A stretch of DNA of 64,000 nt from Pantoea sp. Nvir (GCF_009829915.1 NZ_SZZW01000002.1:62001-126000), one strand, 5' to 3'. Shown: positions 10,328-23,472, numbered from the stretch's first letter. Notes: generated by a model from the sequence alone, not told the origin. Translations and numbers: made by a program.

Positions 10328-11839
10328 ATGAAATCTACTAAAAAAACCGCAGCTGAAATTAGTGTTGCGAAAAGACGCTGGCTAGATTCACATGACACTG
10401 GCTACCAAAAAGCAATGAATAATCGTCATGTTCAGATGATAGCTATTGGTGGCGCAATCGGCACTGGTCTCTTTCTTGGAGCAGGAGGACGTCTACAGGC
10501 GGCAGGACCAGCCTTGGCACTTATCTATTTGATTTGTGGTATTTTCTCTTTTTTTATTCTACGTGCTTTGGGAGAATTAGTACTACACCGCCCATCGAGC
10601 GGTAGTTTCGTTTCTTATGCTCGTGAGTTCTTGGGAGAAAAAGCAGCATACGTAGCTGGATGGATGTATTTTGTAAACTGGGCGATGACTGGTATCGTCG
10701 ATATCACCGCTGTAGCCCTCTATATGCACTATTGGGGCGTGTTCAGTGATATACCGCAGTGGGTCTTCGCGCTAGGAGCACTAGCGGTTATAGGTACCAT
10801 GAACATGATCGGTGTAAGGTGGTTTGCAGAGATGGAATTTTGGTTTGCGCTGATTAAAGTACTAGCTATCATTGTTTTCTTAATAGTTGGTGTAGTGTTT
10901 CTTATCACTGGCAAATCACTTGATGGAAATGCTACCGGCTTCTACTTAATTACTGACAACGGCGGGTTCTTTCCGCATGGCCTACTTCCCGCACTAGTTC
11001 TGGTACAGGGTGTAGTATTTGCTTTTGCCTCTATCGAACTTGTAGGAATCGCTGCGGGTGAGTGTAAAGATCCGACAACTATGCTACCGAAAGCAATTAA
11101 TAGTGTAATCTGGCGTATCGGTCTCTTTTATGTTGGTTCTGTAATCTTGCTAGTATTACTTCTACCGTGGAACGCCTATCAAGCGGAACAGAGCCCGTTT
11201 GTGACTTTCTTTTCAAAGCTAGAGGTGCCTTACGTTGGCAGTATTATGAATATTGTGGTGTTGAGCGCGGCGCTTTCTAGCCTTAACTCCGGTCTCTACT
11301 CTACCGGTCGTATTCTGCGCTCTATGGCAATGGGTGGTTCTGCTCCGAAATTCATGTTAAAAATGAACAACCAGCAAGTACCATACGCAGGTATTCTTGT
11401 TACTATCGCAGTCTATGTAGTAGGAGTAGTACTGAACTATTACGTGCCTTTACAGGTATTTGAGATCGTATTGAACGTCGCATCGCTGGGAATTATCGCT
11501 TCCTGGTGCTTTATCGTAATTTGTCAAATACGGCTACGTAAAGCAATTAAAGAGGGCAAAGTAGATGACGTTAGCTTCAAGCTTCCAGGTGCACCGGTCA
11601 CTTCTTGGTTGACACTGCTATTTTTGCTGAGTGTTCTGGTGCTGATGGCGTTAGATTACCCGAACGGTACCTACACAATTTCTGCCATTCCTGTTCTTGC
11701 AGTACTGCTAGTATTGGGATGGTTCGGTGTGCATAGACGCGTACATGCTATTGAGCAGAAAGAGAGTGATAATTTATATGATAATAAATCTCGGGAAGTG
11801 GTAGACGAAGCCGCGCGTTCAGAAAGTCCGTGCCCATGA
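10328..11839 (+). CDS. ansP: L-asparagine permease AnsP
   Basis: 503 aa, the E. coli AnsP length class. It is an APC-family amino-acid transporter with about 12 membrane segments; the opening motif MIAIGGAIGTGLFLGAGGRL (starting near residue 36), the GELVLHRPSSGSFVSYAREF stretch and TGRILRSMAMGGSAP match AnsP much better than other permeases such as AroP. It imports asparagine by proton symport. The start at 10328 follows AGGA. In E. coli ansP lies far from dapE and tktB, so this placement reflects the ancestor's map or a rearrangement. It is the only amino-acid permease in the window. Confidence 0.9.
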   Translation: MKSTKKTAAEISVAKRRWLDSHDTGYQKAMNNRHVQMIAIGGAIGTGLFLGAGGRLQAAGPALALIYLICGIFSFFILRALGELVLHRPSSGSFVSYAREFLGEKAAYVAGWMYFVNWAMTGIVDITAVALYMHYWGVFSDIPQWVFALGALAVIGTMNMIGVRWFAEMEFWFALIKVLAIIVFLIVGVVFLITGKSLDGNATGFYLITDNGGFFPHGLLPALVLVQGVVFAFASIELVGIAAGECKDPTTMLPKAINSVIWRIGLFYVGSVILLVLLLPWNAYQAEQSPFVTFFSKLEVPYVGSIMNIVVLSAALSSLNSGLYSTGRILRSMAMGGSAPKFMLKMNNQQVPYAGILVTIAVYVVGVVLNYYVPLQVFEIVLNVASLGIIASWCFIVICQIRLRKAIKEGKVDDVSFKLPGAPVTSWLTLLFLLSVLVLMALDYPNGTYTISAIPVLAVLLVLGWFGVHRRVHAIEQKESDNLYDNKSREVVDEAARSESPCP

Positions 11840-12249
11840 ATGAAAGAAGATTATATCCTCATACTTACTTACGAGGTGTTAGAAATATGGACTGATAAAT
11901 TTAATTGAAGTAGAAGTGGTATTAATAATAAAAACAGTAATTTCTCTGGATTGTTAGAACCTGCTTTCCCTTTTTAAGGCTTTTCATTAAACTTTTATCG
12001 GAAAGTAGTAATACTTTTTAGTGAATCTACTAATTATCATTCAGTATATACAGTTAGTGTAAATTCACACTTCGTATTGGACAGAGAAGAACAAAGAACA
12101 AAATACACTTGCCGCGATCGTGATCTTTATACGCAGTTCAGTACATATGAGTTCGGTAGTGTGTGCTCATATATAGAACTTTAATGAGATAAATCAAAAG
12201 AGAAGAGTGCCTTTCCCCGCCCAACCAACCAGGAAGGCACTGAATTCTA
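11840..12249. other. Convergent spacer ansP/tktB
   Basis: Holds the tktB terminator hairpin near its right end. I see nothing else. Confidence 0.5.
12206..12241 (-). terminator. Intrinsic terminator after tktB
   Basis: On the minus strand, nine bases after the tktB stop, AGTGCCTTCC pairs with GGAAAGGCACT (one bulged base) around a 15-base loop and is followed by the T-rich CTTCTCTTTT. Confidence 0.7.
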
Positions 12250-14250
12250 CTATGATTTAAGTAACGACCTTGCTTGATTTACAATGTTTTCGATTGTGAA
12301 TCCAAAGGCAGAAAAAAGTGTTCCCGCTGGTGCGGATTCACCAAAGGTGTTCATGCCTACGATCTTTCCATCTATGCCGACATATTTAAACCAATAGTCA
12401 GAAATACCTGCTTCCACCGCTACACGCACGCGCACTGTTGAAGGGAGCACAGATTCACGGTAGGCAATATCCTGCTTGTCGAATACATCGGTACTCGGTA
12501 GTGATACTACACGTACTTTGTATCCATCGAAGCTCAGCTTTGATGCGGCTCCTAAAGTGATTTCTACTTCTGATCCGGTGGCGATGAGGATTATATCTGG
12601 CGTACTATTGCTGTCCCTTAGCACGTAGCCACCGCGCGCGATGTTCAATAACTGTTCAGGAGTGCGTTTTTGTTGCGGTAGGTTTTGACGAGATAGAATC
12701 AACGCAGTTGGACCGTCATGCCGCTCAATTGCCGCTTTCCAGGCTACAGCAGTCTCGACCTGATCGCAAGGACGCCAAGTGCTAAAATTTGGTGTTAGAC
12801 GTAAACTTGCGAGTTGTTCTACCGGCTGGTGTGTAGGGCCATCCTCACCTAGACCAATAGAATCATGGGTATAGATCATAATCTGACGTAACTTCATCAA
12901 TGCAGCCATACGCACAGCGTTACGCGCATACTCTACAAAAATCAGAAAAGTCGCTGTGTAGGGCAAGAAACCACCATGGTTACAAATACCGTTAGCGATA
13001 GCCGTCATACCGAACTCACGCACCCCGTAGTGTATATAGTTGCCCGCTAGATGATCTTTTATTGACTTAGAGCCGGACCATATAGTAAGGTTGCTCGGTG
13101 CAAGATCTGCTGAACCTCCTAGCAATTCGGGCAGAAGCGACCCAAAATATTCTATCGTATTTTGTGACGCCTTACGGCTGGCAATATTTTGCGGATTATT
13201 TTGTAGTTTAGTAATAATTTTGTAAGTGTCACTCTCCCAAGTTACCGGAACTTCTCCTTTAATACGACGTTCGAATTCATTTGCCAGATCCGGATATACT
13301 TTCTTATAAGATGCTAGTTTCTCATTCCATGAGTGCTCACGTTCAATGCCTACTGCTGTGGCGTCCCACTGATTATAGATCTCTTGTGGAATCTTGAACG
13401 GCGGTGAGTGCCAACTTAATTCTTCACGCGCCAGCGCCACTTCTTCATCACCTAACGCTGCGCCGTGAGATTCTTCAGTACCAGCTTTATTGGGCGATCC
13501 AAACCCGATAACGGTACGACAGATAATAAGTGATGGTTTATCTGTAACGCTTTGTGCTTCTTCGATTGCTCGGCTGATTGCCTTACTGTTATGTCCATCA
13601 ATCTCACCTAAAACATGCCAGTTATAAGCTTCAAAACGCCTATAGGTGTCTTCGGTAAACCATCCTTTTATTTCACCGTCAATTGATATACCGTTATAGT
13701 CATAAAAGCCGATTAGTTTGCCAAGACCTAGCGTACCTGCTAAAGAACAGACCTCATGAGAAATACCCTCCATAAGACAACCATCGCCCATAAAAACGTA
13801 AGTGAAATGATTGACGATATCATACCCCCCTGGACGATTGAACTGTGCACCCAATGTGCGTTCGGCGATGGCTAAACCTACAGCATTGGCAAGTCCTTGT
13901 CCTAGAGGGCCGGTAGTCGTTTCTACGCCCGGGGTACATCCTATCTCGGGATGACCTGGAGTTTTCGAGTGAAATTGCCGAAAATTTTTCAACTCTTCCA
14001 TGGGTAGATTATAGCCAGTGAGGTGTAATAGGCTATAAAGAAGCATCGAACCATGGCCATTTGAGAGGATGAAGCGATCGCGATCAAACCACTCCGGGTT
14101 CGTGGGATTGTGTTTTAGGTAATCGCGCCATAGCACTTCAGCGATATCCGCCATACCCATCGGCATGCCTGGGTGACCAGAATTTGCTTTTTGTATTGCA
14201 TCCATACTTAACGCGCGAATCGCGTTTGCCAATTCTCTGCGTGATAACAT
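12250..14250 (-). CDS. tktB: Transketolase
   Basis: 666 aa. A ThDP-dependent enzyme moving two-carbon units in the non-oxidative pentose phosphate pathway. The ThDP motif GDGCLMEG with the later Asn ([10 protein letters not shown]), the substrate histidines in [10 protein letters not shown] and LSNGHGSM, and the Glu of the pyrimidine domain ([16 protein letters not shown]) are all present. The small changes NSGHPGAPMG to GMPMG and LSNGHA to LSNGHG relative to E. coli are conservative. It follows talA on the same strand by 71 bases, as tktB does in E. coli, so I use tktB, although it may be the only transketolase left. Confidence 0.93.
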   Translation of the reverse strand: MLSRRELANAIRALSMDAIQKANSGHPGMPMGMADIAEVLWRDYLKHNPTNPEWFDRDRFILSNGHGSMLLYSLLHLTGYNLPMEELKNFRQFHSKTPGHPEIGCTPGVETTTGPLGQGLANAVGLAIAERTLGAQFNRPGGYDIVNHFTYVFMGDGCLMEGISHEVCSLAGTLGLGKLIGFYDYNGISIDGEIKGWFTEDTYRRFEAYNWHVLGEIDGHNSKAISRAIEEAQSVTDKPSLIICRTVIGFGSPNKAGTEESHGAALGDEEVALAREELSWHSPPFKIPQEIYNQWDATAVGIEREHSWNEKLASYKKVYPDLANEFERRIKGEVPVTWESDTYKIITKLQNNPQNIASRKASQNTIEYFGSLLPELLGGSADLAPSNLTIWSGSKSIKDHLAGNYIHYGVREFGMTAIANGICNHGGFLPYTATFLIFVEYARNAVRMAALMKLRQIMIYTHDSIGLGEDGPTHQPVEQLASLRLTPNFSTWRPCDQVETAVAWKAAIERHDGPTALILSRQNLPQQKRTPEQLLNIARGGYVLRDSNSTPDIILIATGSEVEITLGAASKLSFDGYKVRVVSLPSTDVFDKQDIAYRESVLPSTVRVRVAVEAGISDYWFKYVGIDGKIVGMNTFGESAPAGTLFSAFGFTIENIVNQARSLLKS

Positions 14251-14321
14251 GAGGCTCTTCCTTTATTTTGTACAGCAGTGCGGACAGGCTATGTCGCACA
14301 ATGAAATTAAACAAGTAAAAA

Positions 14322-15275
14322 CTATAAGCTCGACATTAGCATGTGCTCAAGTTTCTGCTGATCGACAGCGAACTGGCGAATTCCTTCGGAAAGTTTTTCT
14401 ACTGCCATCGGATCTTGATTATGCTCCCAGCGAAATGCGGCTTCAGAGAGTGGTGCAGGTTGGTAGAAGCCTTCAGTAGAAGGTTTAAGATTACGTTCGA
14501 TTGGTTCACTTCTACTCTGTAGTTGTTCTAGAAGATGAGGGGAGATAGTCAAACGGTCACAACCTGATAATGCTAGAATCTGCTCAACTTTACGGAAGCT
14601 GGCACCCATAATGATTGTGTTGTAACGGTGCTTTTTGTAGTAATGGTAGATACGGTGCACTGATTTTATACCTGGATCTTCATCTGCTACATAGGGTTCA
14701 AGAAGCAATTTGCGGTTATTATACCAGTCATATATACGTCCAACAAAGGGCGAAATTAGGAATACGCCTGCTTCTGCACAGGCACGAGCTTGAGCAAAGG
14801 AGAAGAGTAAAGTCATATTACAGTGAATGTCATTCTTTTCTAACTCTTCGGCTGCTTTTATTCCTTCCCAGGTCGAGGCAAGCTTGATGAGGATACGTGA
14901 ACGATCGATACCATGTTCTTCATATAGACGAACTAGTTTTTCTGCTTTAGTTACACACATTCCACGATCGAAAGAAAAGCGTGCATCTACTTCAGTGGAA
15001 ACACGGCCCGGTATGTTTTTTAAAATCTCTATACCGAGATTAATAGCCACTTTATCGCTAGCGTTGATGATTTTCGTTTTTTTGTTGCCGCCTTGTTTTT
15101 TTGCATAATCGATGGCATCTTTAATGAGATGTTGATAGCTTTCAAGACAGGCTGCATTTAAAATTAAAGAGGGATTAGTAGTGGCGTCTTCAGGACGATA
15201 TTTGCGAACAGATTCAATATCGCCGCTGTCTGCGACAACTGTCGTAAACTGTTTTAATGCTTCTAGCTGGTTCAT
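14322..15275 (-). CDS. talA: Transaldolase A
   Basis: 317 aa against 316 in E. coli. It transfers dihydroxyacetone units between sedoheptulose-7-phosphate and glyceraldehyde-3-phosphate. The Schiff-base Lys131 lies in [12 protein letters not shown], and Asp16 and Glu95 ([11 protein letters not shown]) complete the catalytic set. Substitutions are more frequent than in neighbouring tktB (for example [19 protein letters not shown] is kept but the surface is diverged). It heads a talA-tktB unit. Talking with tktB and hexose uptake genes nearby, it supplies erythrose-4-phosphate for the aromatic and pyridoxine pathways (aroC, pdxB). Confidence 0.95.
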   Translation of the reverse strand: MNQLEALKQFTTVVADSGDIESVRKYRPEDATTNPSLILNAACLESYQHLIKDAIDYAKKQGGNKKTKIINASDKVAINLGIEILKNIPGRVSTEVDARFSFDRGMCVTKAEKLVRLYEEHGIDRSRILIKLASTWEGIKAAEELEKNDIHCNMTLLFSFAQARACAEAGVFLISPFVGRIYDWYNNRKLLLEPYVADEDPGIKSVHRIYHYYKKHRYNTIIMGASFRKVEQILALSGCDRLTISPHLLEQLQSRSEPIERNLKPSTEGFYQPAPLSEAAFRWEHNQDPMAVEKLSEGIRQFAVDQQKLEHMLMSSL

Positions 15276-15706
15276 CTTTTAACTCCTTGATAAGCAGTTA
15301 TTTTAATGCTAAAAATTTTGTTATGCAACACAGTATCTTAGGCATTTGCTGATGAAAAGACTCTAGATATTCTTATGAGTTAAACTCATCAGGGTCCTTC
15401 ATGGTGAATGTAACATGATGTTAAATAGAGGAATATATACCAAAATATCAGCGGTCAGCTCTTGAGAGAAAGTAGCGCATCACAGATAATTAGCAGAATA
15501 GGCAGGTTCTTTGAGATTACTCGTGCATTACGCACTATTATTTCGAAATGCGAAAATCTTTTTATCATGACAAATCCAATTTTCTTTTTATTGAAATTTT
15601 ATAATGTAGGTGTACACATTATTCTTTAGGACTTAAAATAGTGAGTTACTGCAATTGTAAACCCAAGGATGCGGTGCGGTTGAAAGTATAGAGTTACTCA
15701 TAGACC
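15276..15706. other. Spacer hemF-talA; eut/maeB region deleted
   Basis: About 430 bases without a recognised gene. E. coli carries the eut cluster and maeB here. Confidence 0.5.
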
Positions 15707-17305
<1,599 letters not shown>

Positions 17306-18319
17306 ATGACTAAAAGAACGATGGGGAATATCGTTGGCAGCATCATCTTGTCACTTAATATTGTGTGTACGACTAGTGCTACCGAACTGCTAAATAGCTC
17401 ATACGATGTGTCGCGTGAACTATTTATTGCCTTGAATGCGCCATTTCAAAAAGAGTGGAATGCCAGCCATCCAGATGACAAACTTTCCATCAGAATGTCA
17501 CATTCTGGCTCCTCAAAACAGGCTTTGGCGATCCTGCAAGGGCTACGTGCTGATGTGGTTACTTATGACCAGATGACTGATGTTCAGGTGCTACATGATA
17601 AAGGAAACTTTATTTCAGCTGACTGGAAGAGGCGTTTGCCTAATAACAGCTCACCCTTCTATTCCACCATGGCGTTTCTGGTACGTAAGGGCAATCCAAA
17701 ACACATCTACGACTGGGCCGATTTAGAATGCGATGGTGTAAAACTGGTTTTCCCTAATCCGAAAACCTCCGGTAATGGCCGTTACACTTGGTTAGCGGCT
17801 TGGGGAGCAACCAGTAAAGCTAACGGTAGTGACGATGCGAAAACTCGTGCCTTTATGACAAAGATCCTAAAGAATGTTGAGGTATTCGATACTGGGGGAC
17901 GTGGCTCCACTACAACATTTGCCGAGCGCGGACTGGGCGATGTTCTAATTAGTTTTGAATCTGAAATGAATAACATTCGCAATCAATACGGCAAAGAGGC
18001 TTATGAAGTAGTGGTGCCAAAAATTGATATTCTTGCAGAATTCCCTGTGGCTTGGGTAGATAAAAATATCGAGCGTAACAATACTGTTGAGGCAGCGAAA
18101 TCCTATCTTAACTATCTCTACACACCACTGGCACAGCACATCATTACTGATTTCTATTATCGTGTGAGTAATCCACAGATGATGAGCAAGCAGAAAGATC
18201 GTTTTCCGGAAACGCAGTTGTTCCGCGTAGAAGAACTCTTTGGGGACTGGGATAGTGTGATGAAAACGCACTTTGCCAGCGGAGGTGAATTGGATCAACT
18301 GTTATTAGCGGGGCATTGA
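17306..18319 (+). CDS. cysP: Thiosulfate/sulfate-binding protein CysP
   Basis: 337 aa against 338 in E. coli. Periplasmic substrate-binding protein of the sulfate/thiosulfate ABC importer. It has a signal peptide with likely cleavage after TTSA (about residue 26), then the mature start [15 protein letters not shown]. Ligand-contact blocks [33 protein letters not shown] and [20 protein letters not shown] are intact. The start follows AGGA. It leads a tight cysP-cysU-cysW-cysA unit. No sbp is seen here, so CysP may be the sole receptor. CysB-type control is expected but I cannot point to a site. Confidence 0.95.
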   Translation: MTKRTMGNIVGSIILSLNIVCTTSATELLNSSYDVSRELFIALNAPFQKEWNASHPDDKLSIRMSHSGSSKQALAILQGLRADVVTYDQMTDVQVLHDKGNFISADWKRRLPNNSSPFYSTMAFLVRKGNPKHIYDWADLECDGVKLVFPNPKTSGNGRYTWLAAWGATSKANGSDDAKTRAFMTKILKNVEVFDTGGRGSTTTFAERGLGDVLISFESEMNNIRNQYGKEAYEVVVPKIDILAEFPVAWVDKNIERNNTVEAAKSYLNYLYTPLAQHIITDFYYRVSNPQMMSKQKDRFPETQLFRVEELFGDWDSVMKTHFASGGELDQLLLAGH

Positions 18320-18321
18320 TA

Positions 18322-19158
18322 ATGTTTAAGTTCAGTCAGAAACGCGTACTGCCTGGATTTGGGCTTAGCTTAGGCACTAGTCTGCTATTTGCCTGTTTAA
18401 TTCTTCTGCTACCGATTAGCGCTCTACTAATGCAGTTATCGCAGATGACACTAGTACAATATTGGAAAGTTATTAGCAACACACAACTGGTGGCTGCCTA
18501 TAAGGTCACGCTTTTATCTGCAGGTGTTGCATCACTGTTTAATGCAGTATTCGGCATGATTATAGCGTGGATGCTTGCGCGTTATCGTTTTCCCGGCCGT
18601 AAATTGCTTGATGGACTTGTAGATCTGCCATTCGCCTTACCTACGGCGGTGGCAGGTTTAACGCTAGCAAATCTGTTTTCGATAAACGGTTGGTACGGTC
18701 AGTGGCTCTATAATGCGTTCGGTATTAAAGTTTCCTATACCTGGCTTGGCATCGCTATCGCTATGGCTTTTACTAGCATACCTTTTGTCGTACGTACAGT
18801 TCAACCAGTCCTGGAAGATCTTGGTCCTGAGTATGAAGAGGCAGCGAACACACTGGGAGCAACACCATGGCAAAGCTTCCACCGTGTAGTATTACCAGAA
18901 GTAGCGCCTGCACTATTAGCAGGAACGGCTCTTTCCTTTACCCGTAGCATTGGCGAGTTTGGTGCGGTGATCTTTATTGCAGGTAATATCGCGTGGAAAA
19001 CCGAGGTGATCTCACTGATGATTTTCGTGCGGTTACAGGAATTTGATTATCCGGCTGCCAGCGCCATTGCATCAATAATCCTCGCTACCTCGCTAGTATT
19101 ATTGTTTATGATTAATAAGTTTCAAACCCGTTTCGGCCGTCGATTGGGAAGTTACTAA
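18322..19158 (+). CDS. cysU: Sulfate/thiosulfate ABC permease CysU (CysT)
   Basis: 278 aa from the ATG at 18322, against 277 in E. coli. A TTG six bases upstream is in frame but unnecessary. It has about six membrane segments and the permease EAA loop EYEEAANTLGATPWQSFHRV, which docks on CysA. The ATG comes two bases after the cysP stop, and its last base overlaps the cysW ATG (TAATG), so the four subunits are almost certainly co-translated. Confidence 0.95.
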   Translation: MFKFSQKRVLPGFGLSLGTSLLFACLILLLPISALLMQLSQMTLVQYWKVISNTQLVAAYKVTLLSAGVASLFNAVFGMIIAWMLARYRFPGRKLLDGLVDLPFALPTAVAGLTLANLFSINGWYGQWLYNAFGIKVSYTWLGIAIAMAFTSIPFVVRTVQPVLEDLGPEYEEAANTLGATPWQSFHRVVLPEVAPALLAGTALSFTRSIGEFGAVIFIAGNIAWKTEVISLMIFVRLQEFDYPAASAIASIILATSLVLLFMINKFQTRFGRRLGSY

Positions 19159-19991
19159 TGTTCTATTTTTCAAAGGTTAATGTTGCTTATCAACAGAGCA
19201 ACTGGAGTAAATGGCTTCTGATTACACTCGGTCTGCTAGTGTCATTGTTACTACTAGTGGTGCCGATGACCTCTATTTTTTACGAAGCTCTAAAATATGG
19301 GCTTAATATCACATTCCAGAACCTTGCTGACAGAGACATGTTACATGCCATATGGCTGACGGTACTAATGGCACTGCTCACTGTTCCTATCAATTTGATA
19401 TTCGGCACCCTACTAGCTTGGCTAGTGACACATTTTAACTTTCCTGGGCGCTCTCTGTTGCTAACGTTGTTCGATATTCCATTCGCGGTGTCCCCGATCG
19501 TGGCTGGTCTAATGTATCTGCTCTTCTGGGGAGTGAACGGTCCAGCGGGTAGCTGGCTTGATAAATACAACATTCAAGTAATATTTGCTTGGCCTGGTAT
19601 GGTACTAGCGACTGTGTTCGTTACCTGTCCCTTTATGGTGCGAGAGCTAGTACCCGTAATGTTAAGTCAGGGCAACTATGAAGATGAAGCTGCAGCGCTG
19701 CTTGGCGCATCTGGTTGGCAAATGTTCCGTCTTGTGACGTTACCCAATATTCGCTGGGCAATACTTTACGGTGTGATACTGACTAATATGCGCACTCTTG
19801 GTGAGTTTGGTGCAGTGTCGGTAGTATCGGGATCGATTCGTGGTGAAACTTATACTGTACCGCTTCAAGTTGAATTATTACATCAGGATTACAATACGGT
19901 GGGAGCTTTTACTGCGGCTGCGATTTTGACGCTGATGGCAATTGTGATGCTTTTTCTGAAAAGCGTATTGCAGTGGCGTTTAGAGAAATAG
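19158..19991 (+). CDS. cysW: Sulfate/thiosulfate ABC permease CysW
   Basis: 277 aa against 291 in E. coli, being slightly shorter at the end. Second inner-membrane permease of the CysPUWA importer, with about six membrane segments and the EAA loop NYEDEAAALLGASGWQMFRL. It begins on the last base of the cysU stop codon. Motifs at the C terminus (TLGEFGAVSVVSGSIRGET) are conserved. Confidence 0.95.
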   Translation: MFYFSKVNVAYQQSNWSKWLLITLGLLVSLLLLVVPMTSIFYEALKYGLNITFQNLADRDMLHAIWLTVLMALLTVPINLIFGTLLAWLVTHFNFPGRSLLLTLFDIPFAVSPIVAGLMYLLFWGVNGPAGSWLDKYNIQVIFAWPGMVLATVFVTCPFMVRELVPVMLSQGNYEDEAAALLGASGWQMFRLVTLPNIRWAILYGVILTNMRTLGEFGAVSVVSGSIRGETYTVPLQVELLHQDYNTVGAFTAAAILTLMAIVMLFLKSVLQWRLEK

Positions 19992-20018
19992 CATCACATC
20001 TGTAATAGGAGGTAAATT

Positions 20019-21107
20019 ATGAGTATTGAGATTGAACAGATTAACAAAGCTTTTGACCGCACACCGGTGTTAAATAATATTTCTTTAAATATTCCTTCTG
20101 GAAAGATGATGGCATTGCTCGGACCGTCCGGTTCTGGGAAAACGACGCTCTTACGCATTATTGCTGGATTGGAATACCAAAATAGCGGTCAGATTCGCTT
20201 TCATAATAAAGATGTCAGTATGCTGCATGCTCGCGATCGTCAGGTAGGCTTTGTATTCCAGCACTATGCGCTGTTTCGTCATATGACGGTATTTAACAAT
20301 ATCGCCTTTAGCTTAACAGTAATGCCTCGCCGAGATCGTCCATCCGCTGCTGAAATCAAAAAACGCGTTACTTACCTATTGGGGATAGTGCAGCTAGAAA
20401 ATATTGCGAACCGCTTTCCGTCTTCGTTGTCCGGTGGTCAGAAACAACGAGTAGCGCTGGCGCGCGCACTGGCAGTAGAGCCACAGATTTTGCTACTTGA
20501 TGAGCCATTCGGTGCATTGGACGCGCAGGTACGTAAAGAGCTACGTCGATGGCTTCGTCAACTACATGAAGAGCTGCAGTTTACCAGTGTGTTTGTAACT
20601 CATGACCAAGAAGAGGCGATGGAAGTTGCTGATCAAGTGGTAGTTATGAACCAAGGCAACATTGAACAGATCGGTACACCGGATGAAGTATGGCGTGATC
20701 CTGCTACTCGTTTTGTACTAGAATTCCTCGGAGAAGTAAACCGTTTTAAAGGAGAAATTCATGGATCGCAATTTCATGTAGGGGCACACCACTGGCCGTT
20801 GAGCTACACTCCAGTACATCAGGGTACAGTCGATCTTTTCCTTCGTCCGTGGGAAGTGGATGTGTCACTTCAAAGTAACCTAGAAACACCTTTATTAGTG
20901 CAGATTCTAGAAGTGAGTCCGCGTGGCCATTTTTGGCAGTTAGTGGTCCAGCCGCAAGGATGGCAGAGTAACCCCTTCTTGTTAGTATTCAACAATGAAG
21001 AAATTAAACCAGCACGAGGCAAATATCTCTTCGTAGGATTACAGCAGGCGCGCCTATACCAAGGTAAGATGCCTCTAAGCGCTGTTTCTTTTGAGGGGAG
21101 CGATTGA
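20019..21107 (+). CDS. cysA: Sulfate/thiosulfate ABC ATPase CysA
   Basis: 362 aa, about E. coli length (365). ATPase of the importer: Walker A GPSGSGKT at 35-42, signature LSGGQ at 137-141, Walker B ILLLDEP at 157-163, switch His195, and a C-terminal TOBE-type regulatory domain from about 235. A strong ribosome site AGGAGG precedes the start. The downstream gene of the E. coli operon, cysM, survives only as a relic 90 bases further on. Confidence 0.96.
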   Translation: MSIEIEQINKAFDRTPVLNNISLNIPSGKMMALLGPSGSGKTTLLRIIAGLEYQNSGQIRFHNKDVSMLHARDRQVGFVFQHYALFRHMTVFNNIAFSLTVMPRRDRPSAAEIKKRVTYLLGIVQLENIANRFPSSLSGGQKQRVALARALAVEPQILLLDEPFGALDAQVRKELRRWLRQLHEELQFTSVFVTHDQEEAMEVADQVVVMNQGNIEQIGTPDEVWRDPATRFVLEFLGEVNRFKGEIHGSQFHVGAHHWPLSYTPVHQGTVDLFLRPWEVDVSLQSNLETPLLVQILEVSPRGHFWQLVVQPQGWQSNPFLLVFNNEEIKPARGKYLFVGLQQARLYQGKMPLSAVSFEGSD

Positions 21108-21196
21108 TACATACCTTTCATACATGTACAGTAGTAGGTGAAACTTTATCTCCTTCCTTCCCCTTGTTACTTACTTTTGTTCGCCGGGAAATACAC

Positions 21197-21545
21197 TTGA
21201 ATACTTTGTAAAATATTATCGGTAATATGGTAATAACTAAATTCCATTGTCTGATTTCCATAAATAGCAGGAAATCTACTTCAAGTCAGAAAACAAAATC
21301 CGGTCAAGTCCGTTAAAGATCGTGCAATTTGGTCGATAAGCTATATAGTCGTCTGACTAACGACCAGAGACAATACTGATATTGCCAGAGCGATAAGAGC
21401 CGTACTGAAATTTTATATATCGTGTTTGCTGATGTTTTAAGAACATAAGTCAAGGAGGTAGTAGGATGATATGGTGCCCTTGCGTGTACGGGATTGGTCT
21501 GTTAAGGTGAGGAGAACGAGTCATGGAAGGGAAGGTGCGTATAGT
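21197..21545 (+). pseudogene. cysM: cysM relic (cysteine synthase B)
   Basis: Immediately after cysA, frame-broken pieces of CysM are readable in the right order: NTL*NIIGNM (start TLEQTIGNTP in E. coli), IYFKSEN, then NPVKSVKDRAIWSI (E. coli NNPAGSVKDRAALSM, including the PLP lysine), DNTDIARAIRAVLK (E. coli [14 protein letters not shown]) and a trace of LLM...RR. Several stops and frameshifts intervene and the C-terminal half is gone. CysM uses thiosulfate or sulfide; with it dead, cysteine synthesis depends on CysK. Position in the cys operon confirms the identity. Confidence 0.85.
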
Positions 21546-22968
21546 GAACGTTTTTTGAATCTCAGCCTCAGATTGTTTAAGGAATTTCCACCTAATTTAT
21601 CTGTGATTAGTGCGACAAACTGCTTCTTACTTATATGATTTTTTTGGCATCATTTGAAGTTTAATCTACAAGGAATACTTCAAACCTACCATTTCCTACG
21701 GTGGATCAGAGCACAATATAGATAATAAGTAAAGAAATTATTTCTGAATATAATAAAGAGATATTCCTATGTGTAATTCACAAGTACCACGCTTTTTACA
21801 AAAAGCGTTAAACTCAGATAATATTAACTAGCATTAAAATTAAAGGGTATCTTCTAGATAACATACCTTTATTAGATTGCTAAGTGAAAGATTGATCAAT
21901 ATGAGGGATTAGACGTAGTTTAATAGAGTCTCCTTATTAAAAATAAAACACTGGTCTACTGTTAAAAATTTTTTAAAAAGAACTGAATAATCTTCTAGAT
22001 TACTGAGTTATTTACTGGTTCACAATATTATCTCACCAGATTATATAGATATTGGGAGGAGTGCTTAACAATTTTATTTTTGTCGATAATCTAGTAATAG
22101 AAACTTCCCAATTCTGAAGTGTCCACGGAAGTTTTTAAATTAGTATTTCATAGAGCAAAGTTCAAGATATCATTATGCCTTAGAATAGAGAAATCTTAGT
22201 TAAAGACCACTTTATGAAAATACACATACCGTATTATATATCTTATCTTAAGCAGATATTAATATTTATAGGTTAATTTAGGTACTAAAGATTATCGCTG
22301 CTAGGTAGAATTTAACGGAAATGACACATTAAGCTGTGCAAGTTTATTTTATCATTTCTAACAGTGATCTCATATGTTTCAATTCGACTCAATTGCTTTA
22401 TTCAGTGGTAGTAATAATAGAATGTACTATAAATTATGATCCGCAGCATAGACCTTGCTCTCTAAGTTGATGTAATATACATCTCACAGTAAACAACAAA
22501 CAACGCCGGGTTAAGTAGTTGCATTGCTGGAAAGAGATTTGCTCTTATGTACAGTGTTTCTACTGCATGGTTGTCTCCTCTAAGCATTAATAATAAAAAT
22601 AATGCTACATTCTACTTATAGTGCTCAGTAAGAGCACAGGTATACTAGATTTCATTCTTTTGTATGCATTAAATTACCTCTGCCTACTCCTCTATAGGGA
22701 TATTATTTAAGCTAGTATTTAGTGCAAATACATGCTATCCACGCAGTTTTCACCTGAAATTTCAGATAGACACGCACGCCTAACAGTCTGCTCATCTGGC
22801 ATAACGAAGTTATAATACTAACGTAACCATGCATACATGGTCTGTGGTTTCCTTGGTGAAGAACGATTTAGTTTTCAGCTTATATATACCTTATTCATTT
22901 AATTCTATGATATATGAGTGTCTGTATAAAAGAAGTCACTCTCGGTAGCTTCTCTCTTAACTAAAACT
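21546..22968. other. Long AT-rich spacer cysM relic-crr
   Basis: About 1.4 kb with no recognised gene. E. coli has yfeS, yfeK and pdxK between cysM and crr; I could not read them here. A weak GAAG...CTTC hairpin with T-rich tail near 22928-22955 may end the pts transcript. Confidence 0.45.
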
Positions 22969-23472
22969 TTACTTCTTGATGCGGATCACGGTGGTTTCGC
23001 CAAGAGTAACCTGACCAGAAAATTTAATCAATTCTTTGATTTCATCCATGTTAGAGATTACTACAGGTGTCAAAGTTGATTTTGCTTTTTCTTCGAGAAA
23101 CGGTAGATTAAACTCAATTACAACGTCTCCTCTTTTGACCTTTTGTCCCTCTTCAGCGATGCGTTTAAAACCTATGCCTTTGAGTTCAACCGTATCAATA
23201 CCGAAGTGTACAAACAATTCGATACCATTGTCAGACTCGATTGAAAACGCATGGTTAGTTTCGAAAATTCTGCCGATGATACCATCAACCGGTGCAACCA
23301 TTTTGCTGCCAGTTGGCTTAATAGCGATGCCGTCGCCAACGATCTTCTCAGCAAACACAACATCTGGTACCTCTTCAATGCCTACGATGTTACCTGACAG
23401 AGGTGCAACGATATTAATCGTTCCAGATGTGCTTTCTGATTTTTTACCAAAAAGCTTGTCAAGCAAACCCAT
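22969..23472 (-). CDS. crr: Glucose-specific PTS enzyme IIA (Crr)
   Basis: 167 aa against 169 in E. coli. Cytoplasmic phosphocarrier taking phosphate from HPr to membrane sugar permeases. The phosphoacceptor His89 is in LFVHFGIDTVELKG, with its partner His74 in ETNHAFSIES. It is last in the ptsH-ptsI-crr unit, 42 bases after ptsI. No EIIBC permease is in this window, so the sugar handled is unknown. Confidence 0.96.
   Translation of the reverse strand: MGLLDKLFGKKSESTSGTINIVAPLSGNIVGIEEVPDVVFAEKIVGDGIAIKPTGSKMVAPVDGIIGRIFETNHAFSIESDNGIELFVHFGIDTVELKGIGFKRIAEEGQKVKRGDVVIEFNLPFLEEKAKSTLTPVVISNMDEIKELIKFSGQVTLGETTVIRIKK

Noticed and set aside
12250-15275. Plus-strand frames across tktB and talA
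   Set aside because: They are antisense shadows of well-conserved genes.
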